From contig CAJOQO010000119.1 of the NCBI GenBank assembly GCA_905236545.1, positions 1 through 16,527 on the forward strand: a stretch of DNA of 16,527 bases. Direction: 5' to 3'. A model generated the notes under the pieces. It had not been told where the DNA came from and ran no database searches. It worked only from the letters and a program-made list of their open reading frames with translations. Both the position numbers and the translations under genes were made by a program. Positions 1 to 6,770 of the stretch are shown piece by piece. This DNA is from an uncultured Lachnospiraceae bacterium (GTDB taxonomy: Bacteria > Bacillota > Clostridia > Lachnospirales > Lachnospiraceae). The first letter of the stretch is position 1; each line of letters starts with the position of its first letter.

Positions 1-256
1 ATGGCAGGTATCTGGCCGCCTCCAGCGCCTCAAAGGAAACAATGAAGTCCGCTTCTCCCTTATCGATGACCGGAGAATAAACTCTGTCCCCATACCGCAC
101 ATAGGTCACGACCGATCCGCCTCTCTGGCTCATGCCGTGAACCTCGGAAACCTTTACGTCATATCCCTCCGTCAGCAGCAGATGTCCCAGGAGCCTGCTC
201 GCAAGCAGGCTTCCCTGTCCTCCGACGCCGACGATCATAATGTTTTTTGTCTCCAT
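1..256 (-). CDS. iorB: Indolepyruvate:ferredoxin oxidoreductase, beta subunit (5' part)
   Basis: This is the N-terminal 85 or so residues of the small subunit of indolepyruvate ferredoxin oxidoreductase; the gene runs off the left edge. The enzyme oxidatively decarboxylates aryl pyruvates made by transamination of aromatic amino acids to aryl-acyl-CoA, passing electrons to ferredoxin in the cytoplasm. The sequence shows the family's N-terminal glycine-rich motif GVGGQGS at residues 10-16, followed by the SEVHGMSQRGGSV stretch typical of the gamma-type 2-oxoacid oxidoreductase domain. Three in-frame ATGs lie at 265, 262 and 256. I chose 256 because a GGAAGG site sits 9 nt before it; the ATG at 265 would overlap the iorA stop as ATGA. 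It directly follows iorA, as expected for a heterodimer partner. Confidence 0.9.
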   Translation of the reverse strand, partial: METKNIMIVGVGGQGSLLASRLLGHLLLTEGYDVKVSEVHGMSQRGGSVVTYVRYGDRVYSPVIDKGEADFIVSFEALEAARYLP

Positions 257-261
257 ATCCA

Positions 262-2079
262 TCATCCTTCCAGCGCGTCAAATCTGCACAGCTGCTGACA
301 GACGCCGCAGCCGATACACTGCGTCCGGTCAATCACAGCCTTTCCGTTCTTCATGCTGATCGCGGGACAGCCGATCCTCATGCAGGACCGGCAGCCGGTA
401 CACCGTTCCGGATGATTCACCAGCGGTTTCCCATGAACCACCTTCTCACCGCCGGCAGTCTTCAGAAGGGCGCACGGCCTGCGGGATATGATCACCGAAG
501 GAGCGTCTGTCATCAGCTCTCTTTCCAGCGTCTCGCTGCATTGCGCAAGGTTATAAGGATCCACCACGCTCACATGATCGATTCCCATCGATCTGACCAG
601 ACCCTCCAGGTCGATCTTCCCGGCAGGATCCCCATGGATATCAAACCCGGTGGTCGGATTCTGCTGATGTCCGGTCATCCCCGTGATGGAATTGTCCAGA
701 ATAATGACGGTGGAAGGACTCTGATTGTAAGCGATATCCGCCAGGCTCGTCATGCCTGAGTGAAGGAACGTGGAGTCACCGATCACCGCAACCGTTTTTT
801 TCGACGCTTCCTCTCCGCAGGCCTTGTTGAACCCATGAAGCATGCTGACCGACGCGCCCATGCACAGATTGTTATCCATCGCCGAAAGCGGCGGCGCGCC
901 TCCGAGCGTATAACACCCGATATCCCCCATGACACGAACCTTTGCCTGATGCAGGGCATAGAACAGTCCCCTGTGAGGACATCCCGCGCACATGACTGGA
1001 GGCCGGGAAGGAATCTCCTCCTCCAGCTCCATAAACTCCGGCTCATCCATCCCCAGCATTGCTCGCAGAAGATTCTGGCTGTATTCCGACTCAGGCGGGA
1101 GAAGATCCTTTCCATGAACCGAAAGCCCCAGCGCTTTGCAATGATTCTCGATCACCGGGTCGAGTTCCTCCACCACAAACAGGTTATCCACTCCGGAGGC
1201 AAAATCAAGAATCAGTGTCGTCGGGAGCGGATTCACGAGTCCGATCTTCAGAACATCTGCGAAGTCTCCGACAACCTCCTTGACATACTGGTAAGAGGTG
1301 GAATCACAGATGATCCCGGTCCGTCCGACCCCCTCGTCCGTCGGAACCGGAGCATTCCGCACATTCTCCCCCGGTTCTTCCTGATCCTTTGCCCATTCGA
1401 TCCGGTTCAGCTGTATCCCTTGAAAGACACACTCATTTCCCAGATCCGTCAGCTTCCGGATACGCTCCTCGACGACAGGATGACGGCGGATCGCGTTCGC
1501 CGGTGTCATAAGATACTTCTGAGGATTCTTCTCATAGGGCTTCTGCTGCTGCGGCGTCCGTTCTCCCGTCTCCACCACGCTCCGGGAGTGGGCGATCCGG
1601 GTACACATCCTGATGATGACCGGAGTATCGTATTCCTCCGATATCTCGTAAGCAGCCCTTGCAAACGCGATAGCCTCGGCCGAGTCTGCAGGCTCAAGCA
1701 TGGGAAGCTTCGACGCAATCGCGTGATGGCGGGAATCCTGTTCGTTCTGGGAAGAATGCATGCCCGGATCATCCGCAACAACGATCACCATACCAGCATT
1801 GACGCCGGTATAAGAGGCTGTATACATCGGATCGGCGGCCACATTCATGCCGACATGCTTCATCGCGCACATGCTCCGTTTCCCGGCAAGAGCCGCCCCA
1901 TACGCCACCTCCATGGCCACCTTTTCATTCGGCGCCCACTCGCTGTAGATATCCCTGTACTTCGCGATCTCCTCCGTCACCTCAGTGCTCGGCGTGCCGG
2001 GGTAGCTGGACACAACACTGCAGCCCGCCTCGTACAGTCCGCGCGCCAGGGCCTTGTTTCCCAGCATCAGTTCCTTCAT
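262..2079 (-). CDS. iorA: Indolepyruvate:ferredoxin oxidoreductase, alpha subunit
   Basis: 605 residues, the usual size for IorA. This subunit binds thiamine diphosphate and two 4Fe-4S clusters. An N-terminal pyrimidine-binding domain starts at MKELMLGNKALARGLYEAG with the SSYPGTPSTE motif. The TPP-binding stretch (about residues 433-470) has GDSTFLHSGM followed by ILDNSITGMTG. The C-terminal ferredoxin domain has C560/C563/C566/C571 and C588/C591/C594/C598. The start at 2079 is set by a GGAGG site 7 nt upstream and by the ATGA overlap with the stop of yerC; a longer reading to 2121 adds 14 residues unlike the family and lacks such a site. The likely role is fermentation of aromatic amino acids, coupled to reduced ferredoxin. 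It lies between yerC and iorB in one transcript. Confidence 0.96.
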   Translation of the reverse strand: MKELMLGNKALARGLYEAGCSVVSSYPGTPSTEVTEEIAKYRDIYSEWAPNEKVAMEVAYGAALAGKRSMCAMKHVGMNVAADPMYTASYTGVNAGMVIVVADDPGMHSSQNEQDSRHHAIASKLPMLEPADSAEAIAFARAAYEISEEYDTPVIIRMCTRIAHSRSVVETGERTPQQQKPYEKNPQKYLMTPANAIRRHPVVEERIRKLTDLGNECVFQGIQLNRIEWAKDQEEPGENVRNAPVPTDEGVGRTGIICDSTSYQYVKEVVGDFADVLKIGLVNPLPTTLILDFASGVDNLFVVEELDPVIENHCKALGLSVHGKDLLPPESEYSQNLLRAMLGMDEPEFMELEEEIPSRPPVMCAGCPHRGLFYALHQAKVRVMGDIGCYTLGGAPPLSAMDNNLCMGASVSMLHGFNKACGEEASKKTVAVIGDSTFLHSGMTSLADIAYNQSPSTVIILDNSITGMTGHQQNPTTGFDIHGDPAGKIDLEGLVRSMGIDHVSVVDPYNLAQCSETLERELMTDAPSVIISRRPCALLKTAGGEKVVHGKPLVNHPERCTGCRSCMRIGCPAISMKNGKAVIDRTQCIGCGVCQQLCRFDALEG

Positions 2080-2363
2080 GTCTCTTCCTCCAATGAATGC
2101 AGGATCTTTTCCCTGAGGCATCCCGTACCGTCCGAAAGCATCCGTTTTACGCGGCTGATCGTTGCAGAACTCGCCCCGGTACTCTTCATAATATCAAGAT
2201 AAACTTTATCCTGGCTAAGCATCCTTGCCACTTCAAATCTCTGCTCCAGGGCCTCCAGCTCCTTGCCCGTACACAGATCATCAAAAAAGTTGCAGCACTC
2301 TTCATAAGAGCTGAGCCCGATGATCATATCGTACATGGCACGTCTGCGCTGTCTTTCTCTCAT
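2076..2363 (-). CDS. yerC: YerC/YecD-type TrpR-superfamily DNA-binding protein
   Basis: 95 residues matching the YerC/YecD family, small proteins related to the tryptophan repressor TrpR. The family signature is clear: YEECCNFFDDLCT, then LEQRFEVARML, then the helix-turn-helix TGASSATISRVKRML in the C-terminal half. The start at 2363 has only a distant AAGGAAGG site (about 13 nt away); the internal Met at 2336 has none, so I keep 2363. The stop overlaps the iorA start as ATGA, so translation is probably coupled. The position first in the operon suggests it regulates this operon, perhaps in response to tryptophan or another aromatic compound. That is an inference, since the ligand of this family is not established. 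Confidence 0.92.
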   Translation of the reverse strand: MRERQRRRAMYDMIIGLSSYEECCNFFDDLCTGKELEALEQRFEVARMLSQDKVYLDIMKSTGASSATISRVKRMLSDGTGCLREKILHSLEEET

Positions 2364-2446
2364 TCCGTTCTCAACACCTTCCTTTCGCAGATATCCACCC
2401 TGCCGGAACCAATGTGCATCAGAATGTCCGGCACGTTGCAGACTCT

Positions 2447-2475
2447 ATCCTATCACTTTCATGCTTTAAAGTAAA
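2447..2475 (-). promoter_or_regulatory. Candidate sigma-A promoter of yerC-iorA-iorB
   Basis: Read on the minus strand, TTTACT (2475-2470, 4/6 to the -35 consensus) is followed after exactly 17 bp by TAGGAT (2452-2447, 4/6 to the -10 consensus), in a locally AT-rich patch inside a GC-rich gap. It gives a leader of about 80 nt before the yerC start. Confidence 0.5.
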
Positions 2476-2540
2476 CAGATTAAAGTGTTGAAGAGGCGGA
2501 CGCTCAGAAACCCCTGCGGCTGTCTCATGGTGCCGGGGGG

Positions 2541-2612
2541 CGGCCTGCGGCAGGCATAGCACAAGGCCGGAATGGGCTGCAGGTTTGCGATGGGGAAGCC
2601 ATCCGCAGGCCG
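2541..2612. repeat. Inverted repeat with 10-bp perfect arms
   Basis: CGGCCTGCGG (2541-2550) is the exact reverse complement of CCGCAGGCCG (2603-2612), with a 52-nt spacer. The right arm lies within repeat copy A. The left arm resembles an inverted, internally shortened copy of the same repeat, because GCATAG follows it as in the full copies. It sits in the gap between the end of proB and the yerC promoter. The rest of this 291-bp gap shows no gene. Confidence 0.55.
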
Positions 2613-2627
2613 GGGCATCCGTTACCG
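2595..2627 (+). repeat. Interspersed repeat, copy A
   Basis: Positions 2595-2618 are identical over 24 bp to 4899-4922. After one mismatch the match continues through CGTTAC, giving about 31 of 33 identical bases. The core reads GAAGCCATCCGCAGGCCGG. The left half of the small hairpin seen in the other copies is degenerate here (TGGGGA instead of TGCGGA). It lies just beyond the stop of proB, outside any gene. Confidence 0.8.
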
Positions 2628-2654
2628 ATTCCTGTCCGGTACTTCGGATCTGTT

Positions 2655-3458
2655 TCAGAGCGGCATGCGGCCGGCAAACAGGGTACCGGTTGGAATGCCT
2701 TTCACAATATCGTACAGAGCCTCCGGCCGTTTCCCATTGCAGACCGTCACGTCGATTCCCTGCCTGGTTGCCAGCTCCGCCGCCTGCAGCTTGGTACGCA
2801 TCCCGCCGGTTCCGCGTCTTGACCCGGCTCCGCCCGCGAGGGAATAGAGCGTTTCATCGATCCTGTCTATCCTGTGGATCAGCTTTGCCTGCGGGTGGAA
2901 CCTCGGATCCGCTTCATAGAATCCGTCAATATCCGAAAAGATCACGAGCCGCTTCGCCTGAACCAAAACGGAAACCACCGCGGACAGCATGTCATTGTCG
3001 CCAAAGAGGCGGTCCTTGGACTCAATTTCAGTGTAGCTGACAGAATCATTCTCGTTGACGACCGGTATGACCCCGCTCTCAAGAAGTGCGTTGAAGGTAT
3101 TCGTCAGGTTTTCCTTCTTCTCCTCCATCTCGATATCCGACGCGTTCAGAAGAATCTGCGCAATGGTATGACCGTATTCTCCGAAAAACTTATCATACAG
3201 AAACATATTCTGGCACTGGCCGACAGCGGCAGCCGCCTGCTTCATGCGCATGGACTTCGGTTTCTCCTTCAGGCCCATCTTGCTGGTTCCGACCGCGATT
3301 GCGCCTGAAGATACGAGGATCACTTCATTTCCAAGGTTCGCAATGTCACTGAGTACGAGCGCCAGCTTGTCGAACGCCCTCAGGTTGGTATTGCCTGCCT
3401 CATTGGTCAGGCTGGATGTGCCCACCTTTACCACGATTCTGTTCTGTATCAAAGCCAT
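2655..3458 (-). CDS. proB: Glutamate 5-kinase, kinase domain only
   Basis: 267 residues of the amino acid kinase fold. ProB phosphorylates glutamate with ATP, the first step of proline synthesis in the cytoplasm. Family motifs are in order: VVKVGTSSLT (residues 9-18), ILVSSGAIAVG, PVVNENDSV, FGDNDMLSA, FSDIDGFYEADP and GTGGMRTKLQAAELAT. The protein ends after the kinase domain, so it lacks the C-terminal PUA domain of the roughly 367-residue enterobacterial enzyme; kinase-only forms are known in Firmicutes. I chose the start at 3458 because an AAAGGA site lies about 10 nt upstream and translation begins MALIQNRIVVKVG; the ATG at 3494 has no convincing site. No proA follows, which is unusual. 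It lies 54 bp after the Gx-transporter gene in the same orientation. Confidence 0.93.
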   Translation of the reverse strand: MALIQNRIVVKVGTSSLTNEAGNTNLRAFDKLALVLSDIANLGNEVILVSSGAIAVGTSKMGLKEKPKSMRMKQAAAAVGQCQNMFLYDKFFGEYGHTIAQILLNASDIEMEEKKENLTNTFNALLESGVIPVVNENDSVSYTEIESKDRLFGDNDMLSAVVSVLVQAKRLVIFSDIDGFYEADPRFHPQAKLIHRIDRIDETLYSLAGGAGSRRGTGGMRTKLQAAELATRQGIDVTVCNGKRPEALYDIVKGIPTGTLFAGRMPL

Positions 3459-3512
3459 ATCCGAACTGTCCTTTCCATTATGGATCGTTCCCATTCACGG
3501 TAACTATGGATC

Positions 3513-4007
3513 TTATCTCACCAACGGCTGAAGCCTTGGGATCAGCAGCTGCGACAGGATGCCGATCGCCGCTCCCGTAAGGAGGCCCGCTGCCGCCAGC
3601 GGTACGAAATAATAGCCGATCCTGAGATTCTCAACCACTGCCGCGGCTGCCATTACCTGACCGGCGTTATGGGCTATGCCGCCCGCGATGCTCACCCCTG
3701 CAGGAGACAGGCGCCCGGTCTTTTTTACCAGCTGCATGACGGCAAGGCTCAATACCGCGCCTGCCGCAGAAAACATCATACTGAACATATTCCCAAACAG
3801 GAATCCGACCGCGAGGATCCGGACGGCATTGACCAGAGCGGCTTCCTTCCAGGAGTAGAGATATAATACCGTTACGATTGCCGCATTCGGAAGCCCCAGC
3901 TTCATGCCCGGGATGCCCGCGAAAAAAGGGATCAGGGATTCCACATAACTCAGGATGAGCGCCACCGCGCAGAAGAGTCCCAGATAAGCTGTTTTTCTCA
4001 CAGCCAT
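3513..4007 (-). CDS. Gx transporter family membrane protein (Hpre_diP_synt_I type)
   Basis: 164 residues, strongly hydrophobic with about five membrane segments. It matches the family called Gx transporter or heptaprenyl diphosphate synthase component I, which resembles the substrate-binding S components of ECF transporters. Typical features are an N-terminal helix with SYVESLIPF, then GIPGMKLGLPNAAIVTVLYL, and later AGGIAHNAGQV. The substrate is unknown, and the old enzymatic name probably does not describe its function. It starts inside the end of the HAD gene with a 10-nt overlap, so the two are translationally coupled. No ECF ATPase gene is in view. Confidence 0.82.
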   Translation of the reverse strand: MAVRKTAYLGLFCAVALILSYVESLIPFFAGIPGMKLGLPNAAIVTVLYLYSWKEAALVNAVRILAVGFLFGNMFSMMFSAAGAVLSLAVMQLVKKTGRLSPAGVSIAGGIAHNAGQVMAAAAVVENLRIGYYFVPLAAAGLLTGAAIGILSQLLIPRLQPLVR

Positions 4008-4783
4008 TGCCTGATCACCCCGAGGACGGAGTCCTCCCGCATGGGGCCGATCACTTCATCCGCCGCAGCCTTGACCTCGCTGCGCGCATTTTCGACCGCA
4101 TACCCCAGACCGGCCAGCTCCAGCATGCCGATGTCATTGCCGTTGTCCCCGAACGCGGCGGTCTCTTCGCGGGTGATCCCAAAGATTTTCTGGATCCCGC
4201 GCAGGGCAGAGCCCTTGTCCGCATCGTTCGAAACAACATCAACCCAGGAGGCGCCCGCCGCCATGATATTGGCACGGCCGCGGAACATCTCCCGGAACCT
4301 CTCCGTATCCTTCGCCGCGTCTCCCTCTACATGCATCGCCACTTTCAGGATCGGCGGTGCAAGCTTCATCACATCTTCGCAGCGCTCCAGGCGGACGCGG
4401 TAACCATCGCGAATCCAGCTGATCAGATCCTCCCTTTCGGAATCGGTCCACACGCATTCCGCATGATCCGCAAGGATCAGCCCCCGGTCCGTTCTTCGCA
4501 TCTGAGCGGCGACCTCCAGAAACAGGTCGTAGTCGAGCGGTTTCACGTCGAGCGTCTTTCCCTGATACATCACACAGGAGCCGTTGCCGGCCAGTATCAC
4601 CACATCGTTTTCCACGCATCGGAACAGACGCCGGATACTGGAACTGTGCCTTCCGCTCGAAGCGACAAACAGGATTCCCTTTCTCTTCAGCTCCCGTATC
4701 ACTTCAAAATATTCCGGATTCAGGTCAAATGTACCCTCCGGCAGAATCGTATCATCAAGATCCGTCGCAATCAGTCGTATCAT
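3998..4783 (-). CDS. Cof-type HAD-IIB family phosphatase
   Basis: 261 residues, full length for the Cof/YidA group of haloacid dehalogenase hydrolases, cytoplasmic Mg-dependent phosphatases acting on sugar phosphates or related small metabolites. Motif I is D8-L-D10-D11-T. Motif II is VASSGR with the following HSSSIRRL. The motif III lysine is in DADKGSAL near residue 189, and motif IV is GDNGND near residue 211. The middle of the protein holds the C2 cap domain. A GAGG site lies about 9 nt before the ATG. It is first in a unit with the Gx-transporter gene and proB. The substrate cannot be read from sequence. Confidence 0.92.
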   Translation of the reverse strand: MIRLIATDLDDTILPEGTFDLNPEYFEVIRELKRKGILFVASSGRHSSSIRRLFRCVENDVVILAGNGSCVMYQGKTLDVKPLDYDLFLEVAAQMRRTDRGLILADHAECVWTDSEREDLISWIRDGYRVRLERCEDVMKLAPPILKVAMHVEGDAAKDTERFREMFRGRANIMAAGASWVDVVSNDADKGSALRGIQKIFGITREETAAFGDNGNDIGMLELAGLGYAVENARSEVKAAADEVIGPMREDSVLGVIRQWL

Positions 4784-4845
4784 AGCAGTAACCTCGTTCG
4801 CCGTCAGTGTGTTTTCTTCGAAACGGACGGAATGGTATCACAGCC

Positions 4846-4917
4846 GTCTATGCGGAAGCCATCCGCAGGCCGGAGCTGCAGATTCAGACGTCTATGCGGA
4901 AGCCATCCGCAGGCCGG
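4846..4917 (+). repeat. Tandem pair of the interspersed repeat, copies B1 and B2
   Basis: Two identical 28-bp units start at 4846 and 4890 (period 44). Each begins GTCTATGCGG and continues through the shared core to AGGCCGG. Each holds a small hairpin, TGCGGA-AGCCA-TCCGCA (stem 6, loop 5). B2 continues as in copy A near 2595. The pair lies in the 308-bp gap between the divergent HAD and PAP2 genes. Confidence 0.85.
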
Positions 4918-4924
4918 GGCATAC

Positions 4925-4985
4925 GTTACGGGTCACACCCCGGCCAGGCCCGGGCGGTGAGGCTGGCCGGAATGTGACCTGTAAC
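4925..4985. repeat. 61-nt imperfect inverted repeat (long hairpin)
   Basis: Three nested arm pairs line up: GTTAC (4925-4929) with GTAAC (4981-4985), GGTCACA (4931-4937) with TGTGACC (4973-4979), and CCGGCCAG (4940-4947) with CTGGCCGG (4963-4970). The mismatches are symmetric (1 nt, then 2 nt on each side), and the loop is 15 nt. It abuts repeat copy B2. The flanking genes diverge, so neither gene's transcript ends here and it is not their terminator. Confidence 0.85.
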
Positions 4986-5023
4986 GGAACCTCAGGTCTG
5001 CACTTTAACATTTCTCAAAAGAA

Positions 5024-5053
5024 CTGACAAGCCCCGCAGGGTTGTGATATGAT
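5024..5053 (+). promoter_or_regulatory. Sigma-A promoter of the phospholipid operon, extended -10
   Basis: CTGACA (5024-5029, 5/6) is followed after 18 bp by TATGAT (5048-5053, 5/6). A TG dinucleotide one base before the -10 box makes an extended -10. The -10 lies within the odd palindrome GATAT-G-ATATC (5046-5056), a possible operator. The predicted start of transcription is about 30 nt before the ATG at 5092, which has an AGAGGGA site about 11 nt upstream. Confidence 0.75.
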
Positions 5054-5091
5054 ATCAAGCAGATTTATCAGATAGAGGGAAATTTTTATAC

Positions 5092-5736
5092 ATGAATTCC
5101 ATCCGAAAAAAGATCGAAGCCATCGTGCCGGTTCATGCCCTGCTGCTGATCGCAGCGATGCTCGGGTTGAATTTTGTGACCTATTTCGGCACAAGGCTGT
5201 TCACAACGGGCAGGTACCATTATAATATTGAAACTGCCCTTGACCGCATGCTGCCTGTCGTTCCGTTTTTTACCGTTTTTTATCTTCTCGCGTTCGCCCA
5301 GTGGATCACCTGCTACCTGTTGATCGGACGCGGAGGCAGGGCACACTACTGCCGTTTTTATTATGGCGAGATGATCGCGAAATGCATCTGCCTTGTGATC
5401 TTTCTGGTCTTTCCGACGACACTGAACCAGCCCGCCGTCACGGGAAACGGAATCTTCGAACAGCTGCTCCGGTTCGTATATTCGATGGATAAACCCGACA
5501 ATCTGTTTCCATCGATCCATTGCCTGGAGAGCTGGCTGTGCTACAGAGGCTGCAGAAAGCTGAGCGGCCTTCCCCGTGCTTTTTCAGGATGTAATCTGCT
5601 GTTCACTCTCCTGGTATTCGCTTCCACCGTACTGCTCAAGCAGCATGTCCTGATCGACATTGCCGGAGGCGTTGCCGCTGTAGAGATCGGGCTTTTCCTT
5701 TCCGGCCGGATCCTGAGAAAGGACGGTGCGAGATGA
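5092..5736 (+). CDS. PAP2 superfamily membrane phosphatase
   Basis: 214 residues with about five to six hydrophobic segments, an integral membrane protein. The PAP2 active site is visible as P140-S-I-H143 and as S178-T-V-L-L-K-Q-H185-V-L-I-D189, the SxxxxxxHxxxD motif of the group resembling the Aur1/inositolphosphotransferase type. The classical first motif KxxxxxxRP is not evident. Members remove or transfer phosphate on lipid phosphates such as phosphatidate, phosphatidylglycerol phosphate or undecaprenyl diphosphate. It is first in the operon, and its stop overlaps the next start as ATGA. The neighbours (flippase-domain protein, pssA, psd) support a phospholipid substrate, but the exact one is open. 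Confidence 0.85.
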   Translation: MNSIRKKIEAIVPVHALLLIAAMLGLNFVTYFGTRLFTTGRYHYNIETALDRMLPVVPFFTVFYLLAFAQWITCYLLIGRGGRAHYCRFYYGEMIAKCICLVIFLVFPTTLNQPAVTGNGIFEQLLRFVYSMDKPDNLFPSIHCLESWLCYRGCRKLSGLPRAFSGCNLLFTLLVFASTVLLKQHVLIDIAGGVAAVEIGLFLSGRILRKDGAR

Positions 5737-6770
5737 AAAAGAAGCTTCTGTGGGCGTTGATCTCTCTCCTGATTGCGGGACTGACAATCTGGGCGGTTGC
5801 GTCACAGAGCCGCAGCTTTTCTCTCACAGATCTGAAAAACCTGATCCTGAGTGCGCATAAGGGATGGCTGATCTGCGCATTCTTTGCGATGTTTGGATTC
5901 ATCTTCTTTGAAGGAATCGCCGTCATCCGTGTCGCGGACCGGCTCGGATATAAAAGGGGGCCTCTCAGAGGGACTGTGTATGGCGCTGCCGATGTCTACT
6001 TTTCCGCGATCACGCCATCCGCAACCGGCGGCCAGCCCGTGTGCGCCTGGTTTATGATACGGGATAAGATTCCCGGGGCGACGACGACAGTGACGCTTCT
6101 GATCACGCTGGTCATGTACACGCTCTCCCTGCTGTTGTCCGGGATGACCGTCATGCTGCTCTGCTTTCCGGTCTTCGCGGCCTTTTCCCGTCTTGCGAAG
6201 GTTATGATCCTTCTCGGCAGCGCGGTGCTTCTGTTTCTTGGCTTTTTCTTCGTGATGCTTCTGAGAAGGCCGCGGATGCTCCATCGAATCTGTGACGCTT
6301 TCCTCCGTTTCCTGGAGAAGATCCACCTGGCGCGCGGTGCGCAGAAGCTCCGGGAAAAGCTTGCGGCAGTGATGGAAGAATACGCCCTGTGTTCCCGTAT
6401 GCTTTTTGGAAAACGCGGAGTCCTCGTTGAATCATTTTTCTGGAATTTCTGCCAGAGGATGTCCTACCTCATGGTGACATTTACGCTCTTCATGGCAGTC
6501 GGAAAAGGCGCCTCCATGGCCGCCAGGGCAACTGTCGTCCAATGTCTGTCCTGTGTGGGTTCAAACTGCATCCCGATTCCCGGCGCAATGGGCGCGGCTG
6601 ACTATATGCTTCTGGACGGCTTCGGTCAGCTGCTGAACGGGAATGAGGCCGTCACCATGGAGATGCTCTGCAGAGGCGTCACTTTCTACGGAAGTGTTTC
6701 CGTCGGACTCATCATCGTAATCATCGGTTATTTCGCAGGCAGGAAGAACAGTAGAAAGGGTTCCGTATGA
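5733..6770 (+). CDS. Lysylphosphatidylglycerol synthase-type transmembrane (flippase-like) protein
   Basis: 345 residues with about eight hydrophobic helices and no soluble catalytic domain. It matches the UPF0104/MprF N-terminal membrane domain family. Diagnostic motifs are T94-P-S-A-T-G-G-Q-P102 and, in the C-terminal half, IPIPGAMGAADY. In MprF the equivalent domain moves aminoacylated phosphatidylglycerol to the outer leaflet; stand-alone members are thought to move lipids or lipid-linked molecules. The ATG at 5733 overlaps the PAP2 stop, and its own stop overlaps the pssA start, so three genes are translationally linked. Its place between a lipid phosphatase and phosphatidylserine synthase suggests an aminophospholipid cargo, which is an inference. 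Confidence 0.87.
   Translation: MKKKLLWALISLLIAGLTIWAVASQSRSFSLTDLKNLILSAHKGWLICAFFAMFGFIFFEGIAVIRVADRLGYKRGPLRGTVYGAADVYFSAITPSATGGQPVCAWFMIRDKIPGATTTVTLLITLVMYTLSLLLSGMTVMLLCFPVFAAFSRLAKVMILLGSAVLLFLGFFFVMLLRRPRMLHRICDAFLRFLEKIHLARGAQKLREKLAAVMEEYALCSRMLFGKRGVLVESFFWNFCQRMSYLMVTFTLFMAVGKGASMAARATVVQCLSCVGSNCIPIPGAMGAADYMLLDGFGQLLNGNEAVTMEMLCRGVTFYGSVSVGLIIVIIGYFAGRKNSRKGSV

Noticed and set aside
760-2202. 480-codon plus-strand open frame opposite iorA
   Set aside because: It is antisense to a clear IorA gene, rich in R, H, P and L with no family features, and has no ribosome binding site. It is an antisense shadow of GC-rich codon use.
4784-4845. Promoter for the HAD-Gx-proB unit
   Set aside because: TACCAT could serve as a -10 on the minus strand, but no acceptable -35 lies at 16-18 bp. 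I could not support a call.
4846-4917. CRISPR-like repeat array
   Set aside because: There are only two units with a 16-bp spacer, a related copy elsewhere, and no cas gene. Interspersed repeats fit better.
4007-4960. 317-codon plus-strand open frame opposite the HAD gene
   Set aside because: It is antisense to a full-length HAD phosphatase with all motifs, and its end runs through the intergenic repeats.
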